Assembly: GCA_963931865.1 (NCBI GenBank)
Contig: OZ007512.1
Coordinates: 13,534,762-13,598,761 of the forward strand
Reading direction: 5' to 3'
Length of the DNA: 64,000 nucleotides
Origin: Axinella damicornis
Taxonomy: Eukaryota; Porifera; Demospongiae; Axinellida; Axinellidae
Of this stretch, positions 9,901 to 17,127 are shown piece by piece. The stretch's first letter is position 1, and the number at the start of each line of letters is the position of its first letter. Position numbers and translations under genes: made by a program. The notes under the pieces are model-generated. The model searched no databases. It saw nothing but the letters and a program-made list of their open reading frames with translations, and had not been told where the DNA came from.

Positions 9901-12900
9901 CATGTGGCTTTGGGTTTTGGGAGACTGATTAACCCTTTGACACATCAGACCAAATTCCAGACAGAGAGTTTGTCTACAAGGCTAAGCAGCTGTAAAGCCT
10001 CTCCCCCCTCCCCCCAGGCGATCCCCCTTCCTCGTCAGAAGGCGCTGCTGGGGCTGGTTGTGGGGAGACTGAAGGACAAGAGCAGCAACGTCAGGAAGCA
10101 TGCGGTGCAGCTGCTCTCAGCGTTCCTCGCGGGAAACCCCTTCGCTGGGAAGGTGGGATCAGGGAGGATTACAGTGTTCTGAAAACTTCTGTACCAAGCT
10201 TGTTCAGGCCCAACCCGCAATGCATTGCATTCCACACTGCATGTGCGTGGTTTATCTCACATCTCTCTCTCTCAGCTGGACGAGGATGACTTTCGTACCA
10301 AGCTGAAAGCTGAAGAAGCCAAACTGAAGTCCCTTCTCCCCTCTGACCGTGAGGAGGAGGGAGAGGGAGGTGAAGAGGGGGGTGAAACCACCGCAGCTGC
10401 TGGCAGCAGTCAAGAGCGGGCGGGAGAAGTGGCTAAACAGATGGCTGTTGTACAATACCTGAGGGTGGGTACACCATGCATGTCACATGCTGGGTTGCTG
10501 GTGGAAATGTGCACGGATGTACACAGTTGAAGGTCACATTTAGTATACTAGTCCGACTTAGATATTGGGCCATTGAACTGACGTTTTATTAGTTGCATCG
10601 TCCCCAGACCCTCTCCTGCTCTGGTTTCCTGCTTGACCTTTGAACTGAGTGAAGATATGGGCTAACTTACGTTAACTTTGTTTGGTTCAAAGTCTTCTGT
10701 AGAGTATTTCCCTATCTGAGCATTTGCTAGCACATGTACTTGTCGTACAGTATTGGGGTAAGTGTTGCATACAGCACTTTGACAGCAAGTACAATCCCTT
10801 AAATTGCCCATATATTAGCCAGCTGTTATCTCCGTCCCCAGGATGGGTTGAACTTCATCCAGATGATGACTGAGTGCATCCCCGTGGCAATGCAGCTGCT
10901 GGGGTCAAAGGTCATCTCAGACGTACTCGAATGCCTGGAGTTCCTCTCTACTGTGTTTTGAGTTCCAAGTACGAGGGTCACAGGAAGGCGTGCGCAAGGC
11001 GCTGGCACTGGTCTGGTCTCGGGAGCAGCAGGTGAAGGACGCCGTGGTGACCGCGTACGTCAGACTCTACCTCAATCGAGAGGTGAGGGATATTACTCAC
11101 AGTTTAACCCTTTGAAGAGTGCGGAGGGAGAAGGAGAGGAGGGAGTGGGGGAGTGAGGGAGAGGGGGAACAAGGGAGAGGAGGAGGTAATTGTCTCTCGC
11201 ACTGTACAGCTCTGCCATGTGCGACAAGTACCTCCGACTGTTGTTCACCATGCTGGAGAAGTCTCCCGAGCCAACGATAAGAGCCAACACCATCATTGCA
11301 GCTGGTGACCTCACCTTCCGCTACCCCAATCTCATTGAACCATGGACACCCTTCCTCTATGCACGGTGAGATTGAAGCAGTGTTATTCACACACACGCAC
11401 ACACACTCGCACACACGCACACACGCACACACGCACACACGCACACACATAAACACTCACCCTCACACCCACACACACCACCACCCTCACACTCATTGAA
11501 GCAGTGTCATGCACCATACACACACACCCTCACACACCCCTCACACCCACCCTCACACACCCCTCACCCACACCCTCATGCACACCCCTCACCTACACCC
11601 TCATGCACACACCCTCACACACACACCCTCACAGCCTTCGTGATGACTCCCCCTTAGTGAGAAAGAACACACATGATGGTGCTAACACACCTTGTTCTTA
11701 ATGATATGATAAAGGTCAAAGGTCAAATTAGCGCAATGGCTCTATGCCTGGAGGACTGTGACCAGAAGATTGCCAACCTTGCCAAACTCTTCTTCAATGA
11801 GCTCTCAAAGAAGGTATATACCTTTGATCGAGCACATACATGTGTGTATATCTATTCTCTGTCAGAGTTTAAAATTTGTGTGTAAGTATTGTCAGGTACA
11901 CTACGTGTACATGGATGGGATTCTGTCATCACTCAGGGAAATGCCATCTACAATGTTCTCCCTGACATCATCAGCCACTTGTCGGACCCCCAGAAGTCGG
12001 TACCTCAGGAAACTTTCAGAAGCATCTTGAAGTGAGTTATTCTACTGGTGGATACATGTACACAGATAGATATTACAATGTAGATAGATAGATAGATACA
12101 TGGATACATAGATAGGTAGATAGATAGATAACTAGGTGGATACATAGATAGTAATGTAGCTGTTGAATTGGCCAGTATACATGTGAACCTATCTATCTGT
12201 CCACCTATATCAGTCTATCTATTTATCTATCTATCTATCTATCCATCTATCTATCTATCTGTATCTATCTGTGATTGATGATGACTGGTTTGTGTGCAGG
12301 TACCTGTTCTCGTTCATCCAGAAGGACCGACAGTGTGAGAGTCTGGTAGAGAAGTTGTGCCATCGATTCAGAGCCACCAGGTACAGTGTACACCCCTAGC
12401 CCCATTCCCAGGTCACACGGGGGGAGGAACACTTGCCTTCCCCCGTGTGACCTGGGGCCCCATTCCCAGGTCACACGGGGGAAGGAACACTTGCCTTCCC
12501 CCGTGTGACCTGGGGCCTCATTCCCAGGCCACACGGGGGGAGGAACACTTGCCTTCTCCCGTGTGACCTGGGGCCTCATTCCCAGACCACATGACCTGGG
12601 AATACCAATACTTCCACTCATAAGGCCAGACCAAATTGATTCTTGTTGCTTGAATCTTATCAGCTTAATAATGGAGCGAACAGTAATAATATCACTAAAC
12701 CCTCTTCAGCTTTCAGAGAGAATTTGGGGGGCCCAAAATAAATGGAGATGGCTGCCGAGGTGGCTGCCATAATGATATGGAGGGACCCTATCACAGAGGT
12801 TCCACTATACACTTGAGAGATGTGTTGCATCAACCCTTCTGACATCCTCCCACCGCAGTACACATCTCTCTTCCTCACTAGGACAGAGCGGCAGTGGCGT

Positions 12901-15009
12901 GACCTGGCCCACTGCATCTCCCAGGTCAACTTCACCGAGCGATGCGTGCGGAAGTTGCAGGAGAACCTTGCCTGCTTCCAGGACAAGCTGGTAGATGCAG
13001 AGGTGTTCTCATCCTTCATCTCCATCGTTAACAAGGCCAAGAAATCTGCCAAGCCAGAGGTCAAGGTAACATACTGGTGTGTATACCGTAGTGTCCCGCT
13101 AATAAACCCCCTTCGAAAATACTCCCTCCCCCTCTTTTTCGCCCAAGTTCCTGCACAGGGTAGTTTGACTTGTTATAACGCCCCCCTGGTGAGTGTCTTC
13201 TGGAATATCTAACCTACACGTGCGCAACTTTGCAGATTGTCTCTCAGATCGAGTAGTCACCGTTGACGCCGTCGGTACAAGTCATCTCGCTGCCACTCTT
13301 CCGTAGGAAATACCAAGAAATGTTCCGTGGTTCATGACCAACAGGATTGCTGTTCTTGAGGATGGCTACAGCGAAGTTGTAGTGAATGTTATGGCCCTCG
13401 AGTTGAAGTGCAGCTCTTCTCGCCGATGTAGGAGACCACGCATGATGACCACGAGCAGTACTGGCGATCGTTGTACTTTTGTAACTGTGAACAGTTTACA
13501 TGAACCTTGCCAGCGTAGCGAAACATTTTGAGGGGGCGTATAATCGAGACTAATTGCGTACTCGAAAATACGCCCCCTCCCCTCTTTGGGCTGGATGTAG
13601 TGTACAAAATAGGGGGGCGTATTAACGGGACACTATGGTATTCAACATGTGCATGGTAGCCTTGAACCTGTGCTAGGAGGTACATGTAGCAAAGATGTGA
13701 GACCACATGACTGAGTAGCCTCGTTCCCAGGCTCTCCCGAATAAAAGCTGGGTGGGGCCTGGGAACGAGGCTAGTGACTGAGTGGGTCTGCTAATGTTGG
13801 AATCTCTATACCATGTCAGTGTAACAAAATGGCGTGTGCATGGGGTATTCTGTGCATTCGCTCTAGTCGAAACGTGTCTGCAAGAAGCTCTCATGGTCGG
13901 TTGTATCTCTCCAGTTCTTGTAGTTGTGGATGTCGCTTGTCACTGTGTTTCTACAGGCTATGGTGGAGGAATTTGAGAAGAAGCTACGGGAAGCTCACAC
14001 AAAGGCACTTGAAGAGGCTGCTGAAGAGACCAACTCACAGGCACAGAGCCAGGTGGGTGCCTCGCAGACAGGAGAATACGATGGCAACACTCAACCAAGC
14101 CAAGCTAGAGGTGGTGATGGAAGTGGTGATGCAGAGAGATCTCAAGCTGACGGCAGCAGTGCCAGTTCCAAACAAGTTGAAGAGCTATCAACAGACATGG
14201 AAGGAAGGACGGAGAGAGAGCCAGAGATGTCGGAGGATAAGGAGAACAACGCAGAGGAAGGTGCTGTCCATCCTCCCGTCATACCTCCAACAAGTAAGCA
14301 GTAACAGTTACACTGTAGGTGCCCTCAAGTCTGTTGAGTATGTGTGGCAGTGAGGACATTTTGATCATGTGGATACGAAACTGGTACCTGCATTAGAACA
14401 TTACCCTTTCTGTCCTCTTTCTTGCAATCTAAAAGAGAGATACAGAATGGGGATAGTCTATTGGGTTGGAGTGTTGAGTAGATGTGAGCGGTGGTGCTGG
14501 GTAAGAGATCAAAGCGTAGTTGTGATTTGAACACATTCTTTAGACCACATCAAAGGAAAGTGGAGCGGTGCTGCTCTACCAAATCTCTGCTATTTTGGGT
14601 TTGCTCACTGCTTCCATAAGGTGGAATACATGTATAGCCTCATTCACAGACCTCCGGGAAAATGGGTTGCGTAAGAATATATCATCGTCATGTGCCTGTG
14701 ACAAAGTATTGCTGTAAATGAAGTGGCAGATCTGGTATACATGTAATTGTGTTTCTTCATTGGTTGGCTGCAGGGATGAAGAGAAAGAAGCCCAAGGCTG
14801 GTGCAAAGAGTACAACGAAAAAGAAGTCCTCTCGGAAGCATCTGGTGGAGACCAACAAAGACCCATGGTCAGAAGATCCCTGGAAGAGTGGGGATGATTT
14901 TGAAACTGATGCTCTTTCATCTGCAAGAAAGGCACTCACCCAGTCTGTCAGGAAATCTACTAGAAAGAAGATTCGGTATTCGAGCGAGAAGGATGAAGGA
15001 GACCTTTAA
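6870..15009 (+). CDS. NCAPD2: Condensin I non-SMC subunit CAP-D2 (interrupted, incomplete copy)
   Basis: CAP-D2 is the HEAT-repeat subunit of condensin I that works with SMC2/SMC4, CAP-H and CAP-G in mitotic chromosome compaction. Seventeen exons (about 2.8 kb coding) match the human protein colinearly. Recognisable blocks are KVIQMLQHFEHL, the RLKDKS/FLAGNPF block, LRLLFTMLEKSP, PNLIEPWTP, KVKGQIS, FFNELSKK, NAIYNVLPDIIS and SLVEKLCHRFR, covering the Cnd1 N-terminal and C-terminal regions. The tail is basic (KRKKPK) and ends at TAA 15007-15009. Oddities: the first ~100 residues were not found; about 340 central residues are absent between 11082 and 11210; single-base frame breaks occur near 8543, 10956-10959 and 11666-11673. 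Nearly all other splice sites and phases are consistent. It may be a decaying or partial copy, or a real gene damaged by assembly errors. Identity is near certain; functionality is unresolved. Confidence 0.93.
7208..7347. repeat. Inverted repeat inside a CAP-D2 intron
   Basis: The left arm ACCATTACCACACATCATCA begins at 7208 and continues through AGTAGAATAGACTTGAGAGTGG. The right arm (about 7301-7347) is its near-exact reverse complement and ends GATGTGTGGTCAATGGT. The arms are ~47 bp with a ~46-bp spacer. This is probably a short MITE; no target-site duplication is evident. Confidence 0.8.
7571..7660 (+). CDS. NCAPD2: NCAPD2 exon
   Basis: Encodes MLVYTVVELVEDFESEA..., aligning with the human MNCYALIRLLESFE segment. 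The acceptor is CTACACAG and the donor GTACAG. The exon is in phase 0 at both ends. A CA-rich tract (about 7533-7562) lies directly upstream. Confidence 0.88.
8026..8207 (+). CDS. NCAPD2: NCAPD2 exon
   Basis: Encodes GRRGGKKKSAG... followed by GLDWSKEREHVVEVLAQL and LWEPPTLQMMEDLS, matching human GFDWEEERQPILQLLTQL. The acceptor is TTGTTCAG and the donor GTGAGG. The donor region is duplicated 71 bp downstream. Confidence 0.92.
8192..8312 (+). repeat. 71-bp tandem duplication spanning an exon end and its splice donor
   Basis: TGGAGGACCTTAGCAAGTGA and the following GGGGTGGAGGGTGTGTGAGG occur at 8192 and again at 8263, a 71-bp period. The second copy reproduces the last coding bases and the GT donor inside the intron. 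Use of the second donor would read through in-frame stops, so the first donor is the functional one. Confidence 0.9.
8537..8657 (+). CDS. NCAPD2: NCAPD2 exon with a 1-base frame break near its start
   Basis: Most of the exon reads SCCYKLLENPAVTRNRAVR and continues EKVFHLMGMIVKKYNQAL, matching human CCYRLLENP...THLLGVALTRYN. Splicing in phase from the previous exon gives NLM for the first codons (human SLV), and then the frame is wrong by one base. A missing base between 8543 and 8544 explains this. The donor is GTATGC. Confidence 0.9.
8658..8863 (+). repeat. Intron made of degenerate CAGTATAC / CACAGTA repeats
   Basis: The intron contains repeated CAGTATA, ACAGTA and TACACAC words with no fixed period, such as several CAGTATACC copies between about 8707 and 8828. 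It looks like a decayed simple repeat. Confidence 0.6.
8864..9135 (+). CDS. NCAPD2: NCAPD2 exon
   Basis: Encodes VSLKVIQMLQHFEHLVTPLA, then NVVSEIVRELG and SGTRCFSAFLVEVTQLVP, nearly colinear with human VKIIQMLQHFEHLAPVL...EIVREIG...SGTKGFAAFLTELAERVP. The acceptor is CCAACAG and the donor GTGAGG. It joins both neighbours in phase. Confidence 0.96.
9342..9464 (+). CDS. NCAPD2: NCAPD2 exon
   Basis: Encodes SYTMRNGVLGVIGEVVRQVL and ends KRDQLLDKLE, matching human NYMMRNAVLAAMAEMVLQVL...TRDQFLDTLQ. It is 41 codons, in phase at both ends. The acceptor is TATACAG and the donor GTGAGG. Confidence 0.95.
9604..9678 (+). CDS. NCAPD2: NCAPD2 exon
   Basis: Encodes EHLHDVNAFVRSKSLQIWMQ plus LCDAK, matching human GHDVNSFVRSRVLQLFTRI. 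It has 25 codons, acceptor CTTGCAG and donor GTAAGA. Confidence 0.95.
9769..9900 (+). repeat. Short intronic duplication with ATTACTAGA repeats
   Basis: ACCCCATCGCATGAACC occurs at about 9772 and 9847, separated by several AGATTACT / AGAAATTACTAG words. It is a local duplication in the intron upstream of the next CAP-D2 exon. A similar GAGATTACTGGAGATTACTAG lies at about 6721-6741. Confidence 0.6.
10018..10152 (+). CDS. NCAPD2: NCAPD2 exon
   Basis: Encodes AIPLPRQKALLGLVVGRLKD and then NVRKHAVQLLSAFLAGNPF, matching human ALPLTRFQAVVALAVGRLAD...NAIQLLASFLANNPF. It has 45 codons. The acceptor lies after a C-rich tract (CCCCCAG) and the donor is GTGGGA. Confidence 0.96.
10276..10464 (+). CDS. 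NCAPD2: NCAPD2 exon, acidic linker
   Basis: Starts LDEDDFRTKLKAEEAKLKSL, continues through an acidic Glu/Gly run (REEEGEGGEEGGE) and ends KQMAVVQYLR, matching human KQEMLVQYLQ. The linker between these landmarks is far shorter than in human CAP-D2. The acceptor is TCTCTCAG. Confidence 0.93.
10842..11082 (+). CDS. NCAPD2: NCAPD2 exon with a +1 frame break
   Basis: The first part encodes MMTECIPVAMQLLGS...VLECLEFLSTVF in one frame. After the TTTT run at 10956-10959 the homology continues as EFQVRGSQEGVRKALALVWS...YVRLYLNRE in another frame, matching human VFQFGVPQALFGVRRMLPLIWS...YRQLYLN. One extra T explains the TGA that would otherwise interrupt the exon. The donor is GTGAGG. Confidence 0.92.
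11083..11209 (+). other. 127-bp purine-rich intron where ~340 residues of coding sequence should be
   Basis: The sequence is mostly GGGAGA-type purine tract ending in TGTACAG. In the human protein the flanking exons are separated by roughly 340 residues of HEAT repeats. The phases of the flanking exons (0, then a codon with two bases missing) do not match, which supports lost exons rather than natural adjacency. Confidence 0.75.
11210..11365 (+). CDS. NCAPD2: NCAPD2 exon, start of C-terminal Cnd1 region
   Basis: Encodes SAMCDKYLRLLFTMLEKSPE and then DLTFRYPNLIEPWTPFLYA, matching human FCDSQLRLLFTMLEKSPLP...DLAIRFPNLVDPWTPHLYA. The acceptor is TGTACAG and the donor GTGAGA. Confidence 0.95.
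11385..11632 (+). repeat. CA/CG-rich microsatellite and CACCCTCACA repeat in intron
   Basis: (CACACG)n-type sequence runs from about 11390 to 11450. It is followed by CACCCTCACAC / CCCTCAC words and TCATGCACAC repeats up to the acceptor at 11634. Long tracts like this commonly cause length errors in assemblies. Confidence 0.85.
11635..11813 (+). CDS. NCAPD2: NCAPD2 exon with a +1 frame break
   Basis: Begins RLRDDSPLVRKNT and then, one base out of frame, continues MVLTHLVLNDMIKVKGQISA and IANLAKLFFNELSKK, matching human LRDPAQQVRK...VMTHLILKDMVKVKGQVSEM...FFNELSHK. The break lies in the ACACACA run at about 11666-11673. The donor is GTATAT. Confidence 0.93.
11937..12031 (+). CDS. NCAPD2: NCAPD2 exon
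   Basis: Encodes GNAIYNVLPDIISHLSDPQ and ends SILK, matching human GNAIYNLLPDIISRLSDPE. The acceptor is CACTCAG and the donor GTGAGT. The phase fits the next exon (AA + G). Confidence 0.97.
12078..12271. repeat. Inverted GATA / TATC microsatellites in one intron
   Basis: (TAGA)n-rich sequence at about 12080-12152 is followed by (TATC)n-rich sequence at about 12187-12271. Each is the reverse complement of the other, so the intron can fold into a long imperfect hairpin. Interruptions such as CATGGATACA show that both tracts are somewhat decayed. Confidence 0.85.
12300..12380 (+). CDS. NCAPD2: NCAPD2 exon
   Basis: Encodes YLFSFIQKDRQCESLVEKLC and HRFRAT, matching human LLSYITKDKQTESLVEKLCQRFRTS. 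The acceptor is TGTGCAG and the donor GTACAG. It is in phase with both neighbours. Confidence 0.97.
12401..12601. repeat. 58-bp tandem repeat; each unit is a GGTCACACGGGGG hairpin
   Basis: Units starting ATTCCCAGG begin at 12404, 12462, 12520 and 12578, an exact 58-bp period, the last partial. Within each unit GGTCACACGGGGG and CCCCCGTGTGACC are inverted around GGAACACTTGCCTT, giving a strong stem-loop. The array lies in a CAP-D2 intron. Confidence 0.92.
12882..13065 (+). CDS. NCAPD2: NCAPD2 exon
   Basis: Encodes TERQWRDLAHCISQVNFTER, then NLACFQDKLVDAEVFSSFIS and KKSAKPEVK, matching human TERQQRDLAYCVSQLPLTER...NFDCFGDKLSDESIFSAFLS. The acceptor is CTCACTAG and the donor GTAACA. Confidence 0.97.
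13083..13643. mobile_element. Non-autonomous TA-flanked inverted-repeat element (pogo/mariner-like MITE) in intron
   Basis: The left end reads ACCGTAGTGTCCCGCTAATA and the right end TATTAACGGGACACTATGGT, its near reverse complement, with TA on both outer sides. Inner C-rich (ACCCCC) and G-rich (GGGGGGCGTATT) segments extend the inverted repeat. The ~560-bp interior has no recognisable transposase. TA flanks with such ends fit a Tc1/mariner/pogo-type MITE; the superfamily is inferred from the ends only. Confidence 0.75.
13708..13782. mobile_element. 59-bp inverted-repeat element with 8-bp target-site duplication
   Basis: TAGCCTCGTTCCCAGGC (from 13716) pairs with GCCTGGGAACGAGGCTA (to 13773). 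The 8-bp TGACTGAG lies immediately outside at 13708-13715 and at 13775-13782, one base after the arm. An 8-bp duplication suggests hAT-type mobilisation (inference). The same end sequence occurs in the 124-bp repeat near 6.13-6.27 kb. Confidence 0.75.
13957..14293 (+). CDS. NCAPD2: NCAPD2 exon, C-terminal linker with SQ/TQ cluster
   Basis: Starts AMVEEFEKKLREAHTKALEE, matching human AIIDEFEQKLRACHTRGLD. The remainder is low-complexity and hydrophilic with repeated SQ/TQ pairs (NSQ, QSQ, ASQ, NTQ, PSQ, RSQ) within about 50 residues, followed by an acidic stretch ending EDKENN. The acceptor is TTCTACAG and the donor GTAAGC. Confidence 0.95.
14774..15009 (+). CDS. NCAPD2: NCAPD2 terminal exon
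   Basis: Encodes MKRKKPKAGAKSTTKKKSSR and ends RKSTRKKIRYSSEKDEGDL, then TAA. The basic clusters look like nuclear-localisation and DNA-binding patches. The final KK-(I/V)-(R/F)-SS-acidic pattern parallels the human KKKPKVVFSSDESSEEDL tail. It is spliced from the previous exon as A+GG after acceptor GGCTGCAG. Confidence 0.93.
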
Positions 15010-16125
15010 AACTCTGTGAGGAAGGGGACGCAATTGTTACTTAGTGATGAGAACGACTGATCACCGTGTGTAATGGAATTTTTATTTTTGCTTGTTTGTG
15101 TACATTTCGAGTAGCTCCGCCAATCATCTAACACAACAGCAAGGTAAAATGATACATTCATATATAAATATATCATAACACACTAATGGCAAAAGAAATC
15201 TGTATAAAAACAAAAACTGAATAGTGGACTAACTACATCACAGAGTCGGTAGACTCTGTATGTAGGGATACGACGTACACGCAATATATGCTAATACAAA
15301 AGAATCTCTCCAAATCTCAGAAACGGTACACTTATAAGCCTTTATAACCACATACCGTTCATCTTCGAGTGTTTTCATGACCAACAAGACTCTTCGCGTC
15401 GCGAAAAACCGTCGCGAAAGTACCACACCAGGTACTCGCGAAACGGGCAAATTGTTTTTCTTTCTTCTTCTTTCTTTCTTCTTCAGACGGGCTAGCTCAG
15501 CGTCGCCTCAATCTCTCATGATGGTTTTCGCACGAAACAGCAGCATTTCACACCGAGTAGTGCACCTGGCCATCGCTTTTTCGCAACCTCCAAGTTTTTA
15601 CCAGGCGGCTGCAGCTGCCCACTCAATAACTATGGCTTCTTTAGTCACGCCATTTTCTCGTTTGTACGCATGCGCGATCACTTAGCAACGAACGTAATTA
15701 TTACTCAAGATCGCTGAATTAGAGTGTCTTGCGCCGTTGTGCTGACATAATATTCAATTTCGTACTTCATCATGAAAACCGAGGTAGATTCTAAACTCTG
15801 GTTAATCTGCGTATAATTTATGTGTTACTGCCTACTGTGTTCTGTGAGGGCTGAATGCCTATCTAAAGACTCAACAAATTAAATTATGTATAAATCTTGC
15901 TACTTCTGGTATAGCTAATAATTCTTCAGAGTTCAGACAGGGATTACTGCCTTAGTATCCATCCAGAAAAGGGTTGACTTGGGTCTGATTCTTCAGCCAA
16001 TGTGAATACCGGAGTCAATATTGTCCATATACCAAAGCAAGGGCTCCTACTACTTGTGTGGACACCGACTTCTGCTCTGTGATGGCAAATTGCATGCGCT
16101 GCTGCTAAAAAAAAAAAGACATAAA
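15010..16125. other. Presumed 3' UTR, then intergenic
   Basis: Sequence after the stop is AT-rich. I see no canonical AATAAA within the first 150 bp. A pyrimidine tract of TTCTT/TTTC repeats lies at about 15452-15485, preceded by three TCGCGA motifs at about 15396-15441. No second gene is recognised. Confidence 0.4.
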
Positions 16126-16398
16126 CAAGTAATAAAAAACATTTGAAAATGTAACAGGATGTAGGGATACCAGAACGGTAAAAAGTAAGGAAACAAGGCA
16201 GGGATGATCGCACAAAACAGTGAAGTATACAATCCCCCTACATATATTTTTTCATTATACACGTATATGGAAAAAGATCTCTGTAGGGGGGTTGTATACT
16301 TCACTGTTTTGTGCGATGATCCCTGCCTTGTTTCCTTACTTTTTACCGTTCTGGTATCCCTACATCCTGTTACATTTTCAAATGTTTTTTATTACTTG
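16126..16398. mobile_element. 273-bp foldback element (arms ~118 bp)
   Basis: The left arm from 16126 (CAAGTAATAAAAAACATTTG) runs through AGGGATGATCGCACAAAACAG to about 16243. The right arm (about 16281-16398) is its almost exact reverse complement and ends TTTTTTATTACTTG. The ~37-bp spacer is AT-rich. It has no coding capacity. The near identity of the arms implies recent origin or gene conversion. The class is not assignable because no clear target-site duplication is seen. Confidence 0.88.
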
Positions 16399-16587
16399 TA
16401 TTACATTAATTATTAACTAGATACAACGCAGGAACAGTACATTACGCCAAATAATATAGTAATTAAAATAAAAGAAATAAACACACTACTGTACAAAAAT
16501 GATACAAAAAAATAATAATAATACAAAAGAAACTGTTCAGTCGGGCATGGTACCAAGGACCGCCGCGGCGTGTCCACGCTGGATTGC

Positions 16588-17127
16588 CACAGCAATGGGC
16601 GTCTTTATTCACTGGACTGGACTGGAGTGGACTGGACTCACCCAAAAATCTGTAAAATGCCTTTTTCAGTGTAGGACAGAAGCTAAGCATACTTATTCAG
16701 TCACTAAAGTTGCTTGCACAGCCTGCTTTCGCGTCTTTGCTAGAGTCGGTAGAGGTCAAAGGTCACGTGCATATTTAATGAGCTTCAGCAATGAGCTGCA
16801 GTCTAGTCGTGGATGATAAAGGGATATTTATTTCTGTTTTCTATGCTTCAGCAAAAGGCTGGAGTTCGATTTCTGCAGTAAACAAATGCTCTTCTAATCT
16901 TTTCATTGAACTTGAAGCTTATTAAATATGCACGTGACCTTTGACCTATACCGACTCGAAGAAAGACACGAAAGCAGGCTATGCAAGCAACTTTAGTGAA
17001 TGAATAAGTATGCTTAGCTTCTGTCCTACACTGAAAAAGGCATTTTAGAGATTTTTGGGTGAGTCCAGTCCACTCCAGTCCAGTCCAGTCCACTCCAGTC
17101 CAGTGAATAAAGACGCCCCACAGCAAT
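16588..17127. mobile_element. 522-bp long-inverted-repeat element with 9-bp target-site duplication
   Basis: Element 16597-17118 has ~200-bp inverted arms. The left begins GGGCGTCTTTATTCACTGGA and the right ends with the reverse complement. Sub-terminal ACTGGACTGG/AGTGG repeats mark both ends (more copies on the right), and the inner arms share GGTCACGTGCATATTTAAT / ATTAAATATGCACGTGACC. The 9-bp CACAGCAAT lies directly outside at 16588-16596 and 17119-17127. Long inverted ends plus a 9-bp duplication fit a Mutator-like (MULE) or Foldback-type non-autonomous element. No transposase is encoded. Confidence 0.88.

Noticed and set aside
14576..14935. 119-codon minus-strand frame opposite the last CAP-D2 exon
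   Set aside because: It is a shadow of the plus-strand exon and its intron; no motif of its own.
15377..15685. 102-codon plus-strand frame with a hydrophobic Phe/Leu run
   Set aside because: The hydrophobic stretch is the translation of a pyrimidine tract (TTCTTTC), so a membrane protein is not supported.
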